64,000 nucleotides of DNA from CAWHQZ01 sp963831645 (GCA_963831645.1 CAWHQZ010000023.1:372001-436000), one strand, 5' to 3'. Shown: positions 42,442 through 51,831, counted from the stretch's first letter. Numbers and translations are program-made. Notes: a model not told the origin generated them from the sequence alone.

Positions 42442-43824
42442 TTAGCGCACCGGCCTTTGCAGAAAGGCCGGCACATGGTCCCGGAACCCATCCGTCTGAA
42501 TGCCTCTATCGCGGCGCGATTTGGCACTGCGTTTCGTCTTCGACTGTGCCGCCGCCGCATTGCCACGATCCGGCGCGGGCGGCACCCGGGTGTCGCGGCG
42601 CGGCCGCAGCTCCCGCGGCTGCGACCCTGTTCTGGACCGTCCACCCGCCCGGTGCCTGTTCAGGCGGGCCTGTCCTTGTGGTTCTGCATTTTCGTCTGCG
42701 GCGGGCGTGCCATTCCAGGGAATCTGCATGCGGATCAGTCGCTCAATGCCTCTGAGAGCCTTCAATTCGTTAGCCGTGACCAACATCAGCGCATGACCCT
42801 CACGGCCGGCACGCCCGGTTCGGCCCACGCGATGCACATAATCCTCCGCATGCACCGGCACATCGAAAATGAACACGTGGCTGACGTCAGGAATGTCCAG
42901 TCCACGTGCCGCAACGTCGGAAGCGATCAGGTAAGTGATCTTGCCTGCTCGAAAGGCCTCGAGGGTGGCAATGCGCGCCCGTTGATCCATGTCTCCATGA
43001 AGGGCAGCGACATTGAAGCCATGCCGGATGAGCGACTTTTCCAGCACCGCGACGGTCGTCTTGCGGTTCGAAAATATGATGGCGTTCTTCAAATTGCCCT
43101 GCGCCCGCAGCAGATCACGCAGAGCGGCGCGCTTCGCTGCCGCCTCCGCCGGCGCCCGCACCACCTGCTGTTGAATGCTGGCGGCCGTGGTTGCGGGTGG
43201 AGCGGCCTCGACGCGTTGCGGGTGGTGAAGGAACTGGCTCGTGAGCCGCTGGATTTCCGGCGGCATCGTAGCCGAGAAGAACAGTGTCTGTCTGTGCATG
43301 GGCAGCAATTTGCAGATTCGCTCTATGTCGGGAATGAACCCCATGTCGAGCATGCGATCCGCTTCATCCACCACCAGAATTTCGATTGCGTTGAGCAGCA
43401 GTTTGCCGCGGCCGACATGATCCAGAAGACGGCCAGGCGTAGCGATCACGACGTCGGCTCCGCGATCGATCTTGCGGTCTTGGTCATCGAAGGACACTCC
43501 CCCGATCAGGAGGGCCACCGTCAGTCGGTGTTGCTTACCCAGGGTTTCGAAGGCGTTCTGGACCTGCGCAGCGAGTTCCCGTGTCGGCTCGAGAATAAGG
43601 GTGCGCGGCATGCGCGCGCGGGCGCGGCCCTTCTCCATGAGGGAAAGCATCGGCAGCGCAAACGCCGCCGTCTTTCCCGACCCGGTCTGAGCCAGACCCA
43701 GCACGTCACGGCGCGACAGTACCACCGGGATTGCTTGCGCTTGGATGGGTGTAGGGGTGGTAAAGCCGGCGGCTTTGACCGCCTCGATAACCTTCGGGCT
43801 CAAGCCCAGATTGTCAAAAGACAT
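42442..43824 (-). CDS. DEAD-box ATP-dependent RNA helicase (RhlE-like)
   Basis: A 460-residue RNA helicase with the Q motif (GFTTPTPIQAQAI), motif I AQTGSGKT, Ia PTRELA, II VDEADRML, III SATM and VI HRVGRTGRAGREG in order. The C-terminal 85 residues are basic, Arg/Pro/Gln-rich and disordered, as in RhlE-type helicases of cold adaptation and RNA turnover. It may partner the RNase E encoded upstream in the window, but that is inference. Monocistronic, converging with the SUF operon. Confidence 0.94.
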   Translation of the reverse strand: MSFDNLGLSPKVIEAVKAAGFTTPTPIQAQAIPVVLSRRDVLGLAQTGSGKTAAFALPMLSLMEKGRARARMPRTLILEPTRELAAQVQNAFETLGKQHRLTVALLIGGVSFDDQDRKIDRGADVVIATPGRLLDHVGRGKLLLNAIEILVVDEADRMLDMGFIPDIERICKLLPMHRQTLFFSATMPPEIQRLTSQFLHHPQRVEAAPPATTAASIQQQVVRAPAEAAAKRAALRDLLRAQGNLKNAIIFSNRKTTVAVLEKSLIRHGFNVAALHGDMDQRARIATLEAFRAGKITYLIASDVAARGLDIPDVSHVFIFDVPVHAEDYVHRVGRTGRAGREGHALMLVTANELKALRGIERLIRMQIPWNGTPAADENAEPQGQARLNRHRAGGRSRTGSQPRELRPRRDTRVPPAPDRGNAAAAQSKTKRSAKSRRDRGIQTDGFRDHVPAFLQRPVR

Positions 43825-43964
43825 TTATGACAGAATACCGATCTGGCGACTATGGATGAAGCGGGGCGCAAGAAGAATATGGTCGCCGGGTTGATTAGCG
43901 CCCCTCTGGCATGAACATAGTAATTGCGGCCCAAATGTCAATTTGTGCCGGCATCGCAAGGTTG

Positions 43965-43997
43965 ACAAAAAGAAGCGGGCGGCGAAAAAGCCGCCCG
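43965..43997 (-). terminator. Rho-independent terminator after aqpZ
   Basis: Eight-base stem CGGGCGGC / GCCGCCCG (43976-43983 and 43990-43997) with a six-base loop. In the leftward direction it is followed by CTTCTTTTTG. It lies 29 bases past the aqpZ stop, as expected. Confidence 0.85.
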
Positions 43998-44025
43998 AGT
44001 TTGTTACGCGGTGGGAGGTTATCTG

Positions 44026-44700
44026 CTAGTCCCCAAAATAGGTGTCAATCAGACCGGCGAGCGCTCCACCGGCGAGCGGAGCAATCCAGAACAGCCAAAG
44101 CTGTTGCAAAGCCCAAGGCTCCGCAAAGAGCGCAGTCGCAGTTGATCGGGCCGGATTGAGCGAGGTATTGGCGATCGGTATGCTCATGATGTGCATGGCG
44201 GTGAGGGCGAGACCGATCGCCACCGGGGCCATGATTCCTGCTCCGCCCGCAGAGCGGGTCACGCGCAGAATGACCAAAACGAACAACGTCGTCTGCATGA
44301 TTTCGGTAACTGCTGCAGCGAAGAGCGAGTATCCACCACCCGAATGTGCACCATAACCGTTGGAGGCAAACCCCGACGGCTGGAAATCTGCCTTGGTTGA
44401 AAGCACGACATAGAACACAAGGGCTGCCAGAGCGCCTCCGACTACCTGGGCCGCCACGTATGCCGGGATGCTGCGTGAATTGAAGCGGCCGGCCACTGTC
44501 AGTCCGACGGTCACGGCCGGGTTGAAATGCCCGCCTGAAACGGGACCCATCGCGTAGATCATAGCCATGACGGCAAGGCCAACGGCGAAGGCCACTCCTA
44601 GGCCAGCTGCGTTGCCGGAAACGAGCGCCGCCCCGCAAACAGCCGCCACGAGCGTAAAGGTGCCGATCGCCTCCGCAGCCAGTTTCTTTGCCAGAGCCAT
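44026..44700 (-). CDS. aqpZ: Aquaporin Z water channel
   Basis: A 224-residue six-helix membrane channel. Both NPA half-helices are present: GGHFNPAVT and TSLNPARS. A histidine in helix 5 (TAMHIMSIP), a threonine before the second NPA (ANTSLNPAR) and the arginine just after it form the narrow selectivity filter of water-specific AqpZ rather than a glycerol facilitator. Monocistronic, with its own terminator, and divergent from parE. Confidence 0.95.
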   Translation of the reverse strand: MALAKKLAAEAIGTFTLVAAVCGAALVSGNAAGLGVAFAVGLAVMAMIYAMGPVSGGHFNPAVTVGLTVAGRFNSRSIPAYVAAQVVGGALAALVFYVVLSTKADFQPSGFASNGYGAHSGGGYSLFAAAVTEIMQTTLFVLVILRVTRSAGGAGIMAPVAIGLALTAMHIMSIPIANTSLNPARSTATALFAEPWALQQLWLFWIAPLAGGALAGLIDTYFGD

Positions 44701-44985
44701 TTGAATGCTCTCCCCCTCTCCCGGGCGGCAGTATCGCGTGATTCGTGGTGAAGAGCGATGGCCATGGTGGCGGTGAATTTGGCGGTGAATAGGCGCTTCG
44801 CCAGACCTGGCACTGTACTTTCAGGAGTGGGCGGTATCGCGAGCGAAAGCTGAGATGAGTAGAGGTGAGGGGATATGAAAGATTGCCAAAATGGAGAGAG
44901 CGCTTTAGCGATCTTGTGCCACGGCAACAGCCGCCATCCTGGCGCCCCTTGATTCGGGCATGAATTGACAGCGATCTGACCACGA

Positions 44986-47028
44986 ATGTCCAAAGTCCGC
45001 GACTTGTTTGACAAGCTGGAAGCCCACCTTGCTCCAGACGCCACCAAGGCACGGGGTGTCAGACCAAAGTTCTCACGGCAGGGCGGAGAAAGCTACACTG
45101 CCGCTGACATCGAGGTGCTTGAAGGCTTGGAGCCCGTGCGGCGCCGACCGGGGATGTACGTCGGTGGTACCGACGAAAAGGCACTCCATCACCTCTTTGC
45201 CGAGGTCATAGACAATGCCATGGACGAGGCGGTGGCGGGTCACGCAAGCTGGATCGAGGTGGAATATCGCAAGGACGGCTGGCTGTGCGTGACCGACAAC
45301 GGCCGCGGCATTCCCGTCGACCCCCATCCCAAGTTCAGGAACAAATCCGCCCTCGAAGTCATAATGACAACGCTTCATTCCGGGGGAAAATTTGACAGCA
45401 AGGTATATGAAACCTCCGGCGGCTTGCACGGCGTCGGCGTATCGGTCGTAAATGCCTTGTCGGAAAGATTGGAAGTTGAAGTAGCGCGCAACCAGCGGCT
45501 CTACCGGCAGACATACGCGCGCGGCAAGCCGGTTTCCAAGCTCGAAGACCTGGGAAGGATGCAGAACCGGCGCGGCACTACCGTCCGCTTCAAGCCCGAT
45601 CCACAGATTTTCGGAAAGGCCGCAAGGTTCGATGCCGAGCGGCTTTTCCGCATCGCGCGCTCCAAGGCGTACTTGTTCGGCGGTGTCGAGATTCGATGGA
45701 TTTGCGATCCGGCCCAGCTCGAGCAAAGGCCGAATGTGCCCGCGAAAGCGGAGCTTCACTTTCCCGGCGGTCTCAAGGACTTTCTCGAAGAGCGATTGGC
45801 GGGCAAGCCCCGAATTGCCGATGAAATCTTCGCCGGGCGGGTTTCAAGACAGGGCGGCCACGGCTCGGTAGAGTGGGCGGCAGCCTGGTTTGCCGGCAGC
45901 GACGATGGGTTTGTTTCGTCCTACTGCAACACTATTCCAACCGTGGAGGGCGGAACGCACGAACAAGGCTTCCGTCAGGCGCTCACCCGTTCGCTCAAAG
46001 GTTATGGTGAGTTGTCCGGCAATCGGCGAGCCGGGTTGATCACGGCGGACGATGCATTGGTTTCGGCCGGCGCCATGCTGTCGGTATTCATCCGGGAGCC
46101 CGAGTTCCAGGGACAGACAAAGGAGAAGCTCGCGACTGCCGAAGCAACCCGCATCGTCGAGCAGGCGATTCGCGATCATTTCGACCATTGGCTCACCGGT
46201 CACCCGGCACAGGCTGACAAGCTTCTCGATTGGATCATCGAACGTGCAGAGGAGAGAATCCGCCGTCGCCAGGAAAAGGAAGTCGGACGAAAGAATGCCG
46301 TACGCAAGCTCCGCCTGCCGGGAAAGCTTGCCGACTGCTCCGCAACCGCCCGGCAGGGTTCGGAGCTCTTTATTGTCGAAGGCGATTTGGCGGGAGGCTC
46401 AGCCAAACAGGCGCGTGACCGTGAGAGGCAGGCGGTACTGCCCCTGCGCGGCAAGATACTGAACGTGGCTAGCGCCGGCAGGGATAAACTGTCCCAGAAC
46501 CAGCAGCTGGCTGATCTCTGCCAGGCGCTCGGAACTGGTGTCGGGGCCAGCTATCGCGACGACGATCTGCGGTACGACAAGGTCATCATAATGACCGACG
46601 CCGACGTCGATGGCGCTCATATCGCGAGCCTGCTCATCACCTTCTTCCATCGTCAGATGCCGCAGCTCATCGAGAATGGCCACCTGTTCCTGGCCGTGCC
46701 ACCCCTTTACAAGCTTACCCAGGGCCCCCGCACCGCCTACGCGCGCGATGATCGCCATCGCGACGAGCTGATGAACACGATATTCGCTGGGCGCGGCAAG
46801 GTGGATGTGTCGCGCTTCAAGGGATTGGGCGAGATGCTGTCCGGTCAGCTCAAGGAAACCACCATGGATCCCTCGAAGCGCACGCTCCTCAAGGTCATGC
46901 TGCTCGAAGACGAGAAGAAGACAACAGCGGCGGCGGTCGAGCGGCTGATGGGCAACAGGCCTGAGGAACGCTTCAAGTTTATCAGCGAGCGTGCCGCGTT
47001 CGTCACCGACGAGCAGCTGGACATCTGA
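44986..47028 (+). CDS. parE: DNA topoisomerase IV subunit B
   Basis: A 680-residue ATPase subunit of topoisomerase IV, which decatenates sister chromosomes with ParC. The GHKL ATPase shows EVIDNAMDEA, DNGRGIPV and SGGLHGVGVSVVNALS. The transducer follows, then the TOPRIM domain with DADVDGAHI. Length and N-terminus fit alphaproteobacterial ParE. The TOPRIM glutamate motif, almost always EGDSAGGSA, reads EGDLAGGSA here: a Ser-to-Leu change explained by one base (TCG to TTG at about 46386-46394). Confidence 0.95.
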   Translation: MSKVRDLFDKLEAHLAPDATKARGVRPKFSRQGGESYTAADIEVLEGLEPVRRRPGMYVGGTDEKALHHLFAEVIDNAMDEAVAGHASWIEVEYRKDGWLCVTDNGRGIPVDPHPKFRNKSALEVIMTTLHSGGKFDSKVYETSGGLHGVGVSVVNALSERLEVEVARNQRLYRQTYARGKPVSKLEDLGRMQNRRGTTVRFKPDPQIFGKAARFDAERLFRIARSKAYLFGGVEIRWICDPAQLEQRPNVPAKAELHFPGGLKDFLEERLAGKPRIADEIFAGRVSRQGGHGSVEWAAAWFAGSDDGFVSSYCNTIPTVEGGTHEQGFRQALTRSLKGYGELSGNRRAGLITADDALVSAGAMLSVFIREPEFQGQTKEKLATAEATRIVEQAIRDHFDHWLTGHPAQADKLLDWIIERAEERIRRRQEKEVGRKNAVRKLRLPGKLADCSATARQGSELFIVEGDLAGGSAKQARDRERQAVLPLRGKILNVASAGRDKLSQNQQLADLCQALGTGVGASYRDDDLRYDKVIIMTDADVDGAHIASLLITFFHRQMPQLIENGHLFLAVPPLYKLTQGPRTAYARDDRHRDELMNTIFAGRGKVDVSRFKGLGEMLSGQLKETTMDPSKRTLLKVMLLEDEKKTTAAAVERLMGNRPEERFKFISERAAFVTDEQLDI

Positions 47029-47063
47029 CCCGTTAGCGCGGCGCGCCTGCCGCTCGGGAACGC

Positions 47064-47276
47064 CTATCGCCACAAACTTGCGTTACCGAACTCTGCCTGA
47101 GTGCGCGAGATGCCAAGGTCGCTGAGAAGAGCATCGCTAAGCTGTCCGCTGCGTGGACGGCGCGCTGCGTTGAAACGTCCTTCCTTGATCCGGGCAATGA
47201 GCCAAGCGACGATCGAGGTGCCGCTGTGACCGGTGCCCTGGCCGGGAAAAGTCTGCGATGCAGTGATCGCTGTCAT
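47064..47276 (-). CDS. DUF1127 small protein
   Basis: A 70-residue protein ending in the DUF1127 motif (LSDALLSDLGISRTQAEF). In related bacteria small arginine-rich DUF1127 proteins influence RNA turnover, phosphate/carbon metabolism or stress adaptation. AGGAG lies seven bases before ATG 47276, and a phased GTTC/GAAC motif lies upstream. It converges with parE. Confidence 0.85.
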   Translation of the reverse strand: MTAITASQTFPGQGTGHSGTSIVAWLIARIKEGRFNAARRPRSGQLSDALLSDLGISRTQAEFGNASLWR

Positions 47277-47587
47277 GGAACTCTCCTGCGTGTCTGGCTT
47301 ATGTTGTCCGCATATTGCAGGAGCTTTTCGGAACCTGCACTGAACGGCGCGTTCATTTATCCGTTAGGTGGCGAGAATGTTTGCCGGCCGAGCGACCCCC
47401 GACAAAAGGCTTCGGGCGGCCTCCACTTCAAGCGGCGGCCGCCCGATCTGTCGCGCCGTCCCGGGCGTTCCAGTTTCGATGTGGAACGTACTGTATGCGA
47501 TCGCCCTTCAACCGGCCCTGAACGCCTCGTTCATCAGCCGTTTAGTCTCGAGTTGACGCTGTGCGCAACCGGACCCATCCTGCGTAG
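47277..47587. other. Intergenic region with two GAAC/GTTC direct repeats and a strong hairpin, 311 bases
   Basis: Two same-orientation copies of CTGAACG-N3-CGTTCAT...CCGTT (47340-47367 and 47518-47544) lie 178 bases apart. Each contains a TGAAC-N5-GTTCA dyad plus a third half-site about one helical turn on. Between them is a nine-base stem CGGGCGGCC / GGCCGCCCG (47413-47421 and 47437-47445). This looks like regulatory DNA or a short transcript for the DUF1127 and amidotransferase genes; no frame here is convincing. Confidence 0.45.
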
Positions 47588-48349
47588 ATGAGGTCGAAAG
47601 CTCTGCTCATTGTTCACAGGAGTGATGAAAAGGACGATCGCGCGTCGGCCTTTCTGGCGGCTCGAGGTTTGGAACTGGTGTGGAGCTGTCCTGCGGAAGG
47701 CGACAGCATTCCCGAGTTGGACGACAGCACAAGGGCCCTGATCGTGTATGGCGGGCGCTACGGCGTTCCCGACACGGCGTCCTATCCATTTCTAAGCCTG
47801 GAAATGCGTGTTTTGGGCAAAGCTCTTGAACGCGACATTCCGGTGCTTGGGTTGTGCCTTGGTGCACAGCTGCTCGCCCGTGAACTGGGCGCCTGGGTGG
47901 GGCCTCATCCCGACGGCGTTCATGAGTATGGCTACTACCCCCTTCGGCCGACACTTGATGGGCTCGCTCTGATCCCTGATGGACTGATGGTGTTACAGTC
48001 CCACTATCATCAGTTTGACCTGCCGGCTGGGGCTCGGAACCTGGCGTCAAGCGAGCTCTATCCTCACCAGGCTTTTCGCTACGGTGAGAAAGCCTTTGGT
48101 TTACAGTTTCACCCCGAAGCCACTCGGCAAATGCTGAAAGCGTGGATCGGGCGCAGAGGTGAGCGCAACCGCGCGCCAGGTGCCCATCCGCCGGCGCGCC
48201 AGCTTGCCGACAATTTCATGTATGACGCCGCCCTCGCCGGGTGGTTCCGCACGTTTCTTGAGGAGTGGGCAGCCCCGGCATTCTTTCCCTGGCGGGGTGC
48301 CGGGTTGCCCGCGAATGTCAAGTCTGGCGCCGATTCACGTAACTGCTAG
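47588..48349 (+). CDS. Class I glutamine amidotransferase-like protein
   Basis: A 253-residue stand-alone GATase1 domain, like the GMP-synthase-type amidotransferases used in gamma-glutamyl or small-molecule metabolism. The nucleophile is in PVLGLCLGAQLLAREL, and the His-Glu pair in GLQFHPEATRQM. No synthetase partner domain is fused or adjacent, so the role is unclear; it may hydrolyse gamma-glutamyl compounds. The C-terminal 50 residues are variable. The GNAT gene follows nine bases on. Confidence 0.87.
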   Translation: MRSKALLIVHRSDEKDDRASAFLAARGLELVWSCPAEGDSIPELDDSTRALIVYGGRYGVPDTASYPFLSLEMRVLGKALERDIPVLGLCLGAQLLARELGAWVGPHPDGVHEYGYYPLRPTLDGLALIPDGLMVLQSHYHQFDLPAGARNLASSELYPHQAFRYGEKAFGLQFHPEATRQMLKAWIGRRGERNRAPGAHPPARQLADNFMYDAALAGWFRTFLEEWAAPAFFPWRGAGLPANVKSGADSRNC

Positions 48350-48358
48350 TCTTGCTGC

Positions 48359-48916
48359 ATGTCGACGCCCGCTCGGTTGCCGACCCTCGAAACGCCACGG
48401 CTGCTGGTGCGCGAGGTCGCCGCAACGGACTGGCAGTGCTTCGCCCGCTACATGACCGACGGCGAATATCAGCGTCACATCGCCGTGCGGCTGGCATCGC
48501 CAAGCCAGGTTCGCGACCATGTACTGCGTGCTGTCGCGCGCCGAAATGTGGATGACCGCGGTAACCTGGCTATTGCCGGCGAGCTCAAGAAATCGAACGC
48601 GGTCATCGCTGACGGCTTCATTCAGTGCAACAAACGAAATGCCGAAATCGGCTGGGGTCTCAACCCGTCACATTGGCGCCGCGGCCTTGGGCGGGAGCTG
48701 GTCCTGGCACTTTTGGCGCTGGCTTTCGAGCACTTGGACTCCGAGCGGGTGTGGTGCAAGGTCATGTCTGGCAATGCGGCATCGCTTAGGTTGGCGGAAC
48801 GGGCAGGATTCAAATGGGCCAAGTCCAGCGCAAGATACCCGGTTGGCGGCGGCCGCGCGGAAGCGGTTCAGTTCTTCGCCATGAGTCGCGAACGCTACCT
48901 CGAGTTGCCGTATTGA
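48359..48916 (+). CDS. GNAT-family N-acetyltransferase (RimJ/RimL-like)
   Basis: A 185-residue acetyltransferase. An N-terminal LETPRLLVREVAATDW, the acetyl-CoA pyrophosphate loop in HWRRGLGRELVLALL and a late LRLAERAGFKW block are characteristic of RimJ/RimL-like GNATs that modify protein N-termini or small amines. The substrate is unknown. It lies closely downstream of the amidotransferase gene and is probably in the same transcript. Confidence 0.88.
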   Translation: MSTPARLPTLETPRLLVREVAATDWQCFARYMTDGEYQRHIAVRLASPSQVRDHVLRAVARRNVDDRGNLAIAGELKKSNAVIADGFIQCNKRNAEIGWGLNPSHWRRGLGRELVLALLALAFEHLDSERVWCKVMSGNAASLRLAERAGFKWAKSSARYPVGGGRAEAVQFFAMSRERYLELPY

Positions 48917-49040
48917 TGTCTCGCGCCGAAGCAAGATTTGGCAGCTTGGCGGCTCGAGCGGAGGAGTTTGGTCATTGACCACTCCTTCGTCGAGCCAGAT
49001 CGCCCTCCGCGCTCGGCGCGAAGGCGGCGGAACGCCTCTT

Positions 49041-49916
49041 ATGACCAAGTGGTACCTCAAATCCGAAACCGGACTGCTGAAGGACGTATTGCTCGGACCA
49101 TCGGAGAGCTTTCGCTGGCTGGGCGCAGAAAATGCTCAGTGGTCGTCTTTGACGCGCGACACGCTGCGCCGCGGCCGTCGCTTCGATCAGCAGCTGGCCA
49201 TGCGCCAGCACCGGGAAATGGTCGACGCATACGAGGAAGCCGGCATTACCTGCCATTTTCTGCCGATCGATGAGCAGACGCCCTATCAGGTCTACGCGCG
49301 CGACTCTTCCTTCATGACGCCCTACGGCGCCGTGGTTTGCCAGCTCGCCAATCCCCGCCGCCGCGGCGAATATGCCTCGGTGCTGCGCTTCTATCTTGAT
49401 CATGACATTCCGATCTATGACATGGTGAGCGCCGGCAACTTCGAAGGTGGGGATTTCAACATCATCCGTCCGGGTGTGGCCTTGGTGGGCTACACCGATC
49501 ATCGCTCGGAAGAAATAGCTGCTCGTCAGGTCGCGGGGTGGTTGCGCGCCGAAGGTTGGGAGATCAAATTTGCTCCCATAGACCAGTTTTATGTGCACAT
49601 CGATTTGATGGTCTGCATGCTTAACGAACATTGCGCTGCAGTGTGCCTCGATACGACTGACGAGGAAATCGTGGCGTGGCTAAAAGCGAAGAAGATCGAA
49701 ATAATTCCTACAGCTTTCAGGGAAACCATGGCGCTCGGATGCAACGTGGTTGCTTTGGGCAACGACCGTGTCCTGTCGACCGCGGGTGCAAGCGACCTCA
49801 ACGGCAAAATGCGGGCGGCGGGCTTCAAGGTGTACGATCCGGATATGACGATGTTCACCTGGGCCGGCGGCGGGGTCCACTGCATGTGCCAGCCTCTGCG
49901 CCGGGAGGCCGCTTGA
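49041..49916 (+). CDS. Dimethylarginine dimethylaminohydrolase / arginine deiminase-family enzyme
   Basis: A 291-residue guanidine-modifying enzyme of the pentein fold. ATG 49041 is chosen because family similarity begins at MTKWYLKSETGLLKDVLLGP; the longer frame adds unrelated sequence. Active-site blocks are NFEGGDFN (acidic pair), HIDLMVCML (histidine) and GGVHCMCQPL (nucleophilic cysteine). The family includes dimethylargininases, arginine deiminases and amidinotransferases; I cannot separate them here. No arc-type genes are adjacent. Confidence 0.88.
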   Translation: MTKWYLKSETGLLKDVLLGPSESFRWLGAENAQWSSLTRDTLRRGRRFDQQLAMRQHREMVDAYEEAGITCHFLPIDEQTPYQVYARDSSFMTPYGAVVCQLANPRRRGEYASVLRFYLDHDIPIYDMVSAGNFEGGDFNIIRPGVALVGYTDHRSEEIAARQVAGWLRAEGWEIKFAPIDQFYVHIDLMVCMLNEHCAAVCLDTTDEEIVAWLKAKKIEIIPTAFRETMALGCNVVALGNDRVLSTAGASDLNGKMRAAGFKVYDPDMTMFTWAGGGVHCMCQPLRREAA

Positions 49917-50220
49917 GAAGCTGCTGAGGCGCCGCAAGCTCGGCGACATGGGCATGGCCGGCAGGCTGTGGGTCGAGGTCCTTGCCAATTCTCAGGTTTG
50001 ACCCTGCGACATTCACCACACCTGCTGAAGTGCCCGTATCAAGGTTTTGTTAACCACCGCCGTGCAAAGTCGCCGAGGTGAAGTGTGTCCCCGGTGATTG
50101 ATGCCCTCAGTCCCAGGCAGGGTTGTGGCGGCCGGTGGCTGCGCAACGTTGGCGACCCGGGGGTCATCTCCTATCTTGGATTGAACCAATTTCGTCATAA
50201 TTGTCCGGTAGATAGAGGGA
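49917..50220. other. Intergenic region before the BA14K gene, 304 bases
   Basis: No gene supported; a 29-codon open stretch continues just after the dimethylaminohydrolase stop in another frame but has no start signal. The right end holds the promoter region of the BA14K gene, with a possible -10 CATAAT near 50190. Nothing else stands out. Confidence 0.35.
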
Positions 50221-50688
50221 ATGGGCAGTCGTAAGAAAATTGCAAGCGCCACGATGGCGTGTGCAATCCTGATGTGGTGTGTACCCCCCGCGATCGGCCA
50301 ACCCGCCGCGTATTGCAACGATCAGGCACGCTCCTTTGCCAACTCATACAGCTCGGCAGGAGGAGACATTGTCGGTGGCGCACTTGCCGGAGCCGTTGGT
50401 GGTGCCGTTTTGGGGGGCATCATTGGCGGCAAGCGAAAATCGGTTGGCCGTGGCGCATTGATCGGTGCCGGGGTAGGCGGTGCTGCTGGCGTCGCAAATG
50501 CGGCGAGCAGGTGGCAGCAGGACTACGACTATGCTTATGAGCGGTGCATGACTGCCACGAACCGGCGCAACGCTCCTCCCGCCGGCACCCAGGCGTGGCT
50601 GGATTATTGTTCCGCAAGATATCGCTCGTTCGATCCCGATTCCGGCCTCTATCTCTCGTACTCCGGCGCGTACAAACCTTGCCGCTGA
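50221..50688 (+). CDS. Secreted glycine-zipper / BA14K-domain protein
   Basis: A 155-residue secreted protein. A signal peptide covers about 1-26 (ATMACAILMWCVPPAIGQ). A glycine-zipper stretch (about 48-94, GGALAGAVGGAVLGGIIGG and GAGVGGAAG) can insert in membranes. The C-terminus carries the BA14K signature, W-L-D-Y-C-x-x-R-Y-R-S-F-D-P-x-S-G-x-Y-L, ending KPC. This domain is largely confined to Rhizobiales; in Brucella the 14-kDa homologue is immunoreactive and binds sugars. Four cysteines remain in the mature part. Confidence 0.9.
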   Translation: MGSRKKIASATMACAILMWCVPPAIGQPAAYCNDQARSFANSYSSAGGDIVGGALAGAVGGAVLGGIIGGKRKSVGRGALIGAGVGGAAGVANAASRWQQDYDYAYERCMTATNRRNAPPAGTQAWLDYCSARYRSFDPDSGLYLSYSGAYKPCR

Positions 50689-50712
50689 TCGCGTCAGGGC
50701 TGATCGCTCCTG

Positions 50713-51831
50713 ATGCGTGAGCCGCCATATACGCCTACCGTCAGGGAGCTTCCTTCCACTGTGCCGTTCGTGGGGCCGGAAGCCCAGGAACGTCAGCGTG
50801 GCCGGGCGTTTCTCGCCAGAATAGGAGCCAACGAGTTGCCTTTCGGGCCCTCGCCACGGGCCGTCTCAGCGATGGCTGCGGCCTCCCTCGAAGCGTGGAA
50901 ATACTGCGACCCGGAAAACCATGACTTGAAAGAGGCGCTGGCTCGCCACCTCGGTCTGCAGCCGGCAAACATCGCCATCGGTGAGGGAATTGATGGCCTG
51001 CTGGGCTACACGGTAAGAATGTTCGTAGAGCCGGGAGCCGCGGTCGTTACCTCTCTTGGCGCGTATCCGACGTTCAATTTCCATGTGGCCGCTCATGGAG
51101 GCAGACTGGCGACCGCTCCCTACCGCGACGACCGCGAGGATATGGAGGCGCTCCTTGCACTGGCACGCCGGAAACGGGCGGTGCTCCTGTTTCTAGCCAA
51201 TCCAGACAATCCCATGGGATCGTGGTGGAGCGCCGCGGAGGTGCAAGGGTTCATTGACGACTTGCCGGAGGGCGTCGTTCTTTGCCTTGATGAAGCCTAT
51301 TTGGAGTTTGCTCCGGAAGGCACATCGCCACCAATCGACGTCGGCAACCCGCAAGTCTTGCGTTTCAGGACGTTTTCAAAGGCCTATGGTCTCGCGGGCG
51401 CCAGGATCGGTTATGCCCTGGGCGAAGCGGGGCTTATCGAAAGCTTCAATCGAGTGCGGAACCATTTTGGCGTGAATCGTCTCGCGCAGGCAGGTGCTCT
51501 GGCAGCGCTCACGGATCAGGCGCACCTTGCCAAGGTCATCGGCGATACGAAGCTCGCTCGCCAACGTATCGCAGCGATCGCCGTCGGCGCGGGCCTCAGC
51601 CCGCTCCCGTCAGCCACCAACTTCGTTGCCGTCGACAGTGGCAGCGACGGCGGCTTTGCACGTCGCTTGCTGAGTGAACTTGCGAATAGGCAGGTTTTCG
51701 TACGCATGCCCGGCGTGGCGCCGCTCGATCGCTGCATAAGGGTGAGCGTTGGACTCGAAACTGAACTCGACTACTTCTCTCGGGCGCTACTCGAGGCTCT
51801 TGCCGCCGCCACAATCGGTCAACAGCTGTAG
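50713..51831 (+). CDS. PLP-dependent class I/II aminotransferase (HisC-like)
   Basis: A 372-residue fold-type I aminotransferase. IGANELPFGPSP at the N-terminus, LANPDNPMG, CLDEAYLEF and the PLP lysine in RTFSKAYGLAGARIGY follow the histidinol-phosphate aminotransferase pattern. No histidine-biosynthesis genes surround it, so it may act on another amino acid. It starts 25 bases after the BA14K gene and overlaps the end of glnA by 13 bases on the opposite strand. Confidence 0.9.
   Translation: MREPPYTPTVRELPSTVPFVGPEAQERQRGRAFLARIGANELPFGPSPRAVSAMAAASLEAWKYCDPENHDLKEALARHLGLQPANIAIGEGIDGLLGYTVRMFVEPGAAVVTSLGAYPTFNFHVAAHGGRLATAPYRDDREDMEALLALARRKRAVLLFLANPDNPMGSWWSAAEVQGFIDDLPEGVVLCLDEAYLEFAPEGTSPPIDVGNPQVLRFRTFSKAYGLAGARIGYALGEAGLIESFNRVRNHFGVNRLAQAGALAALTDQAHLAKVIGDTKLARQRIAAIAVGAGLSPLPSATNFVAVDSGSDGGFARRLLSELANRQVFVRMPGVAPLDRCIRVSVGLETELDYFSRALLEALAAATIGQQL

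Noticed and set aside
42457..43830. 457-codon frame antisense to the DEAD-box helicase
   Set aside because: Almost exactly mirrors the helicase gene, whose motifs are all present; shadow frame.
47226..47591. 121-codon frame across the DUF1127-amidotransferase gap
   Set aside because: Overlaps DUF1127 antisense and spans the repeat/hairpin region; no domain and no start signal.
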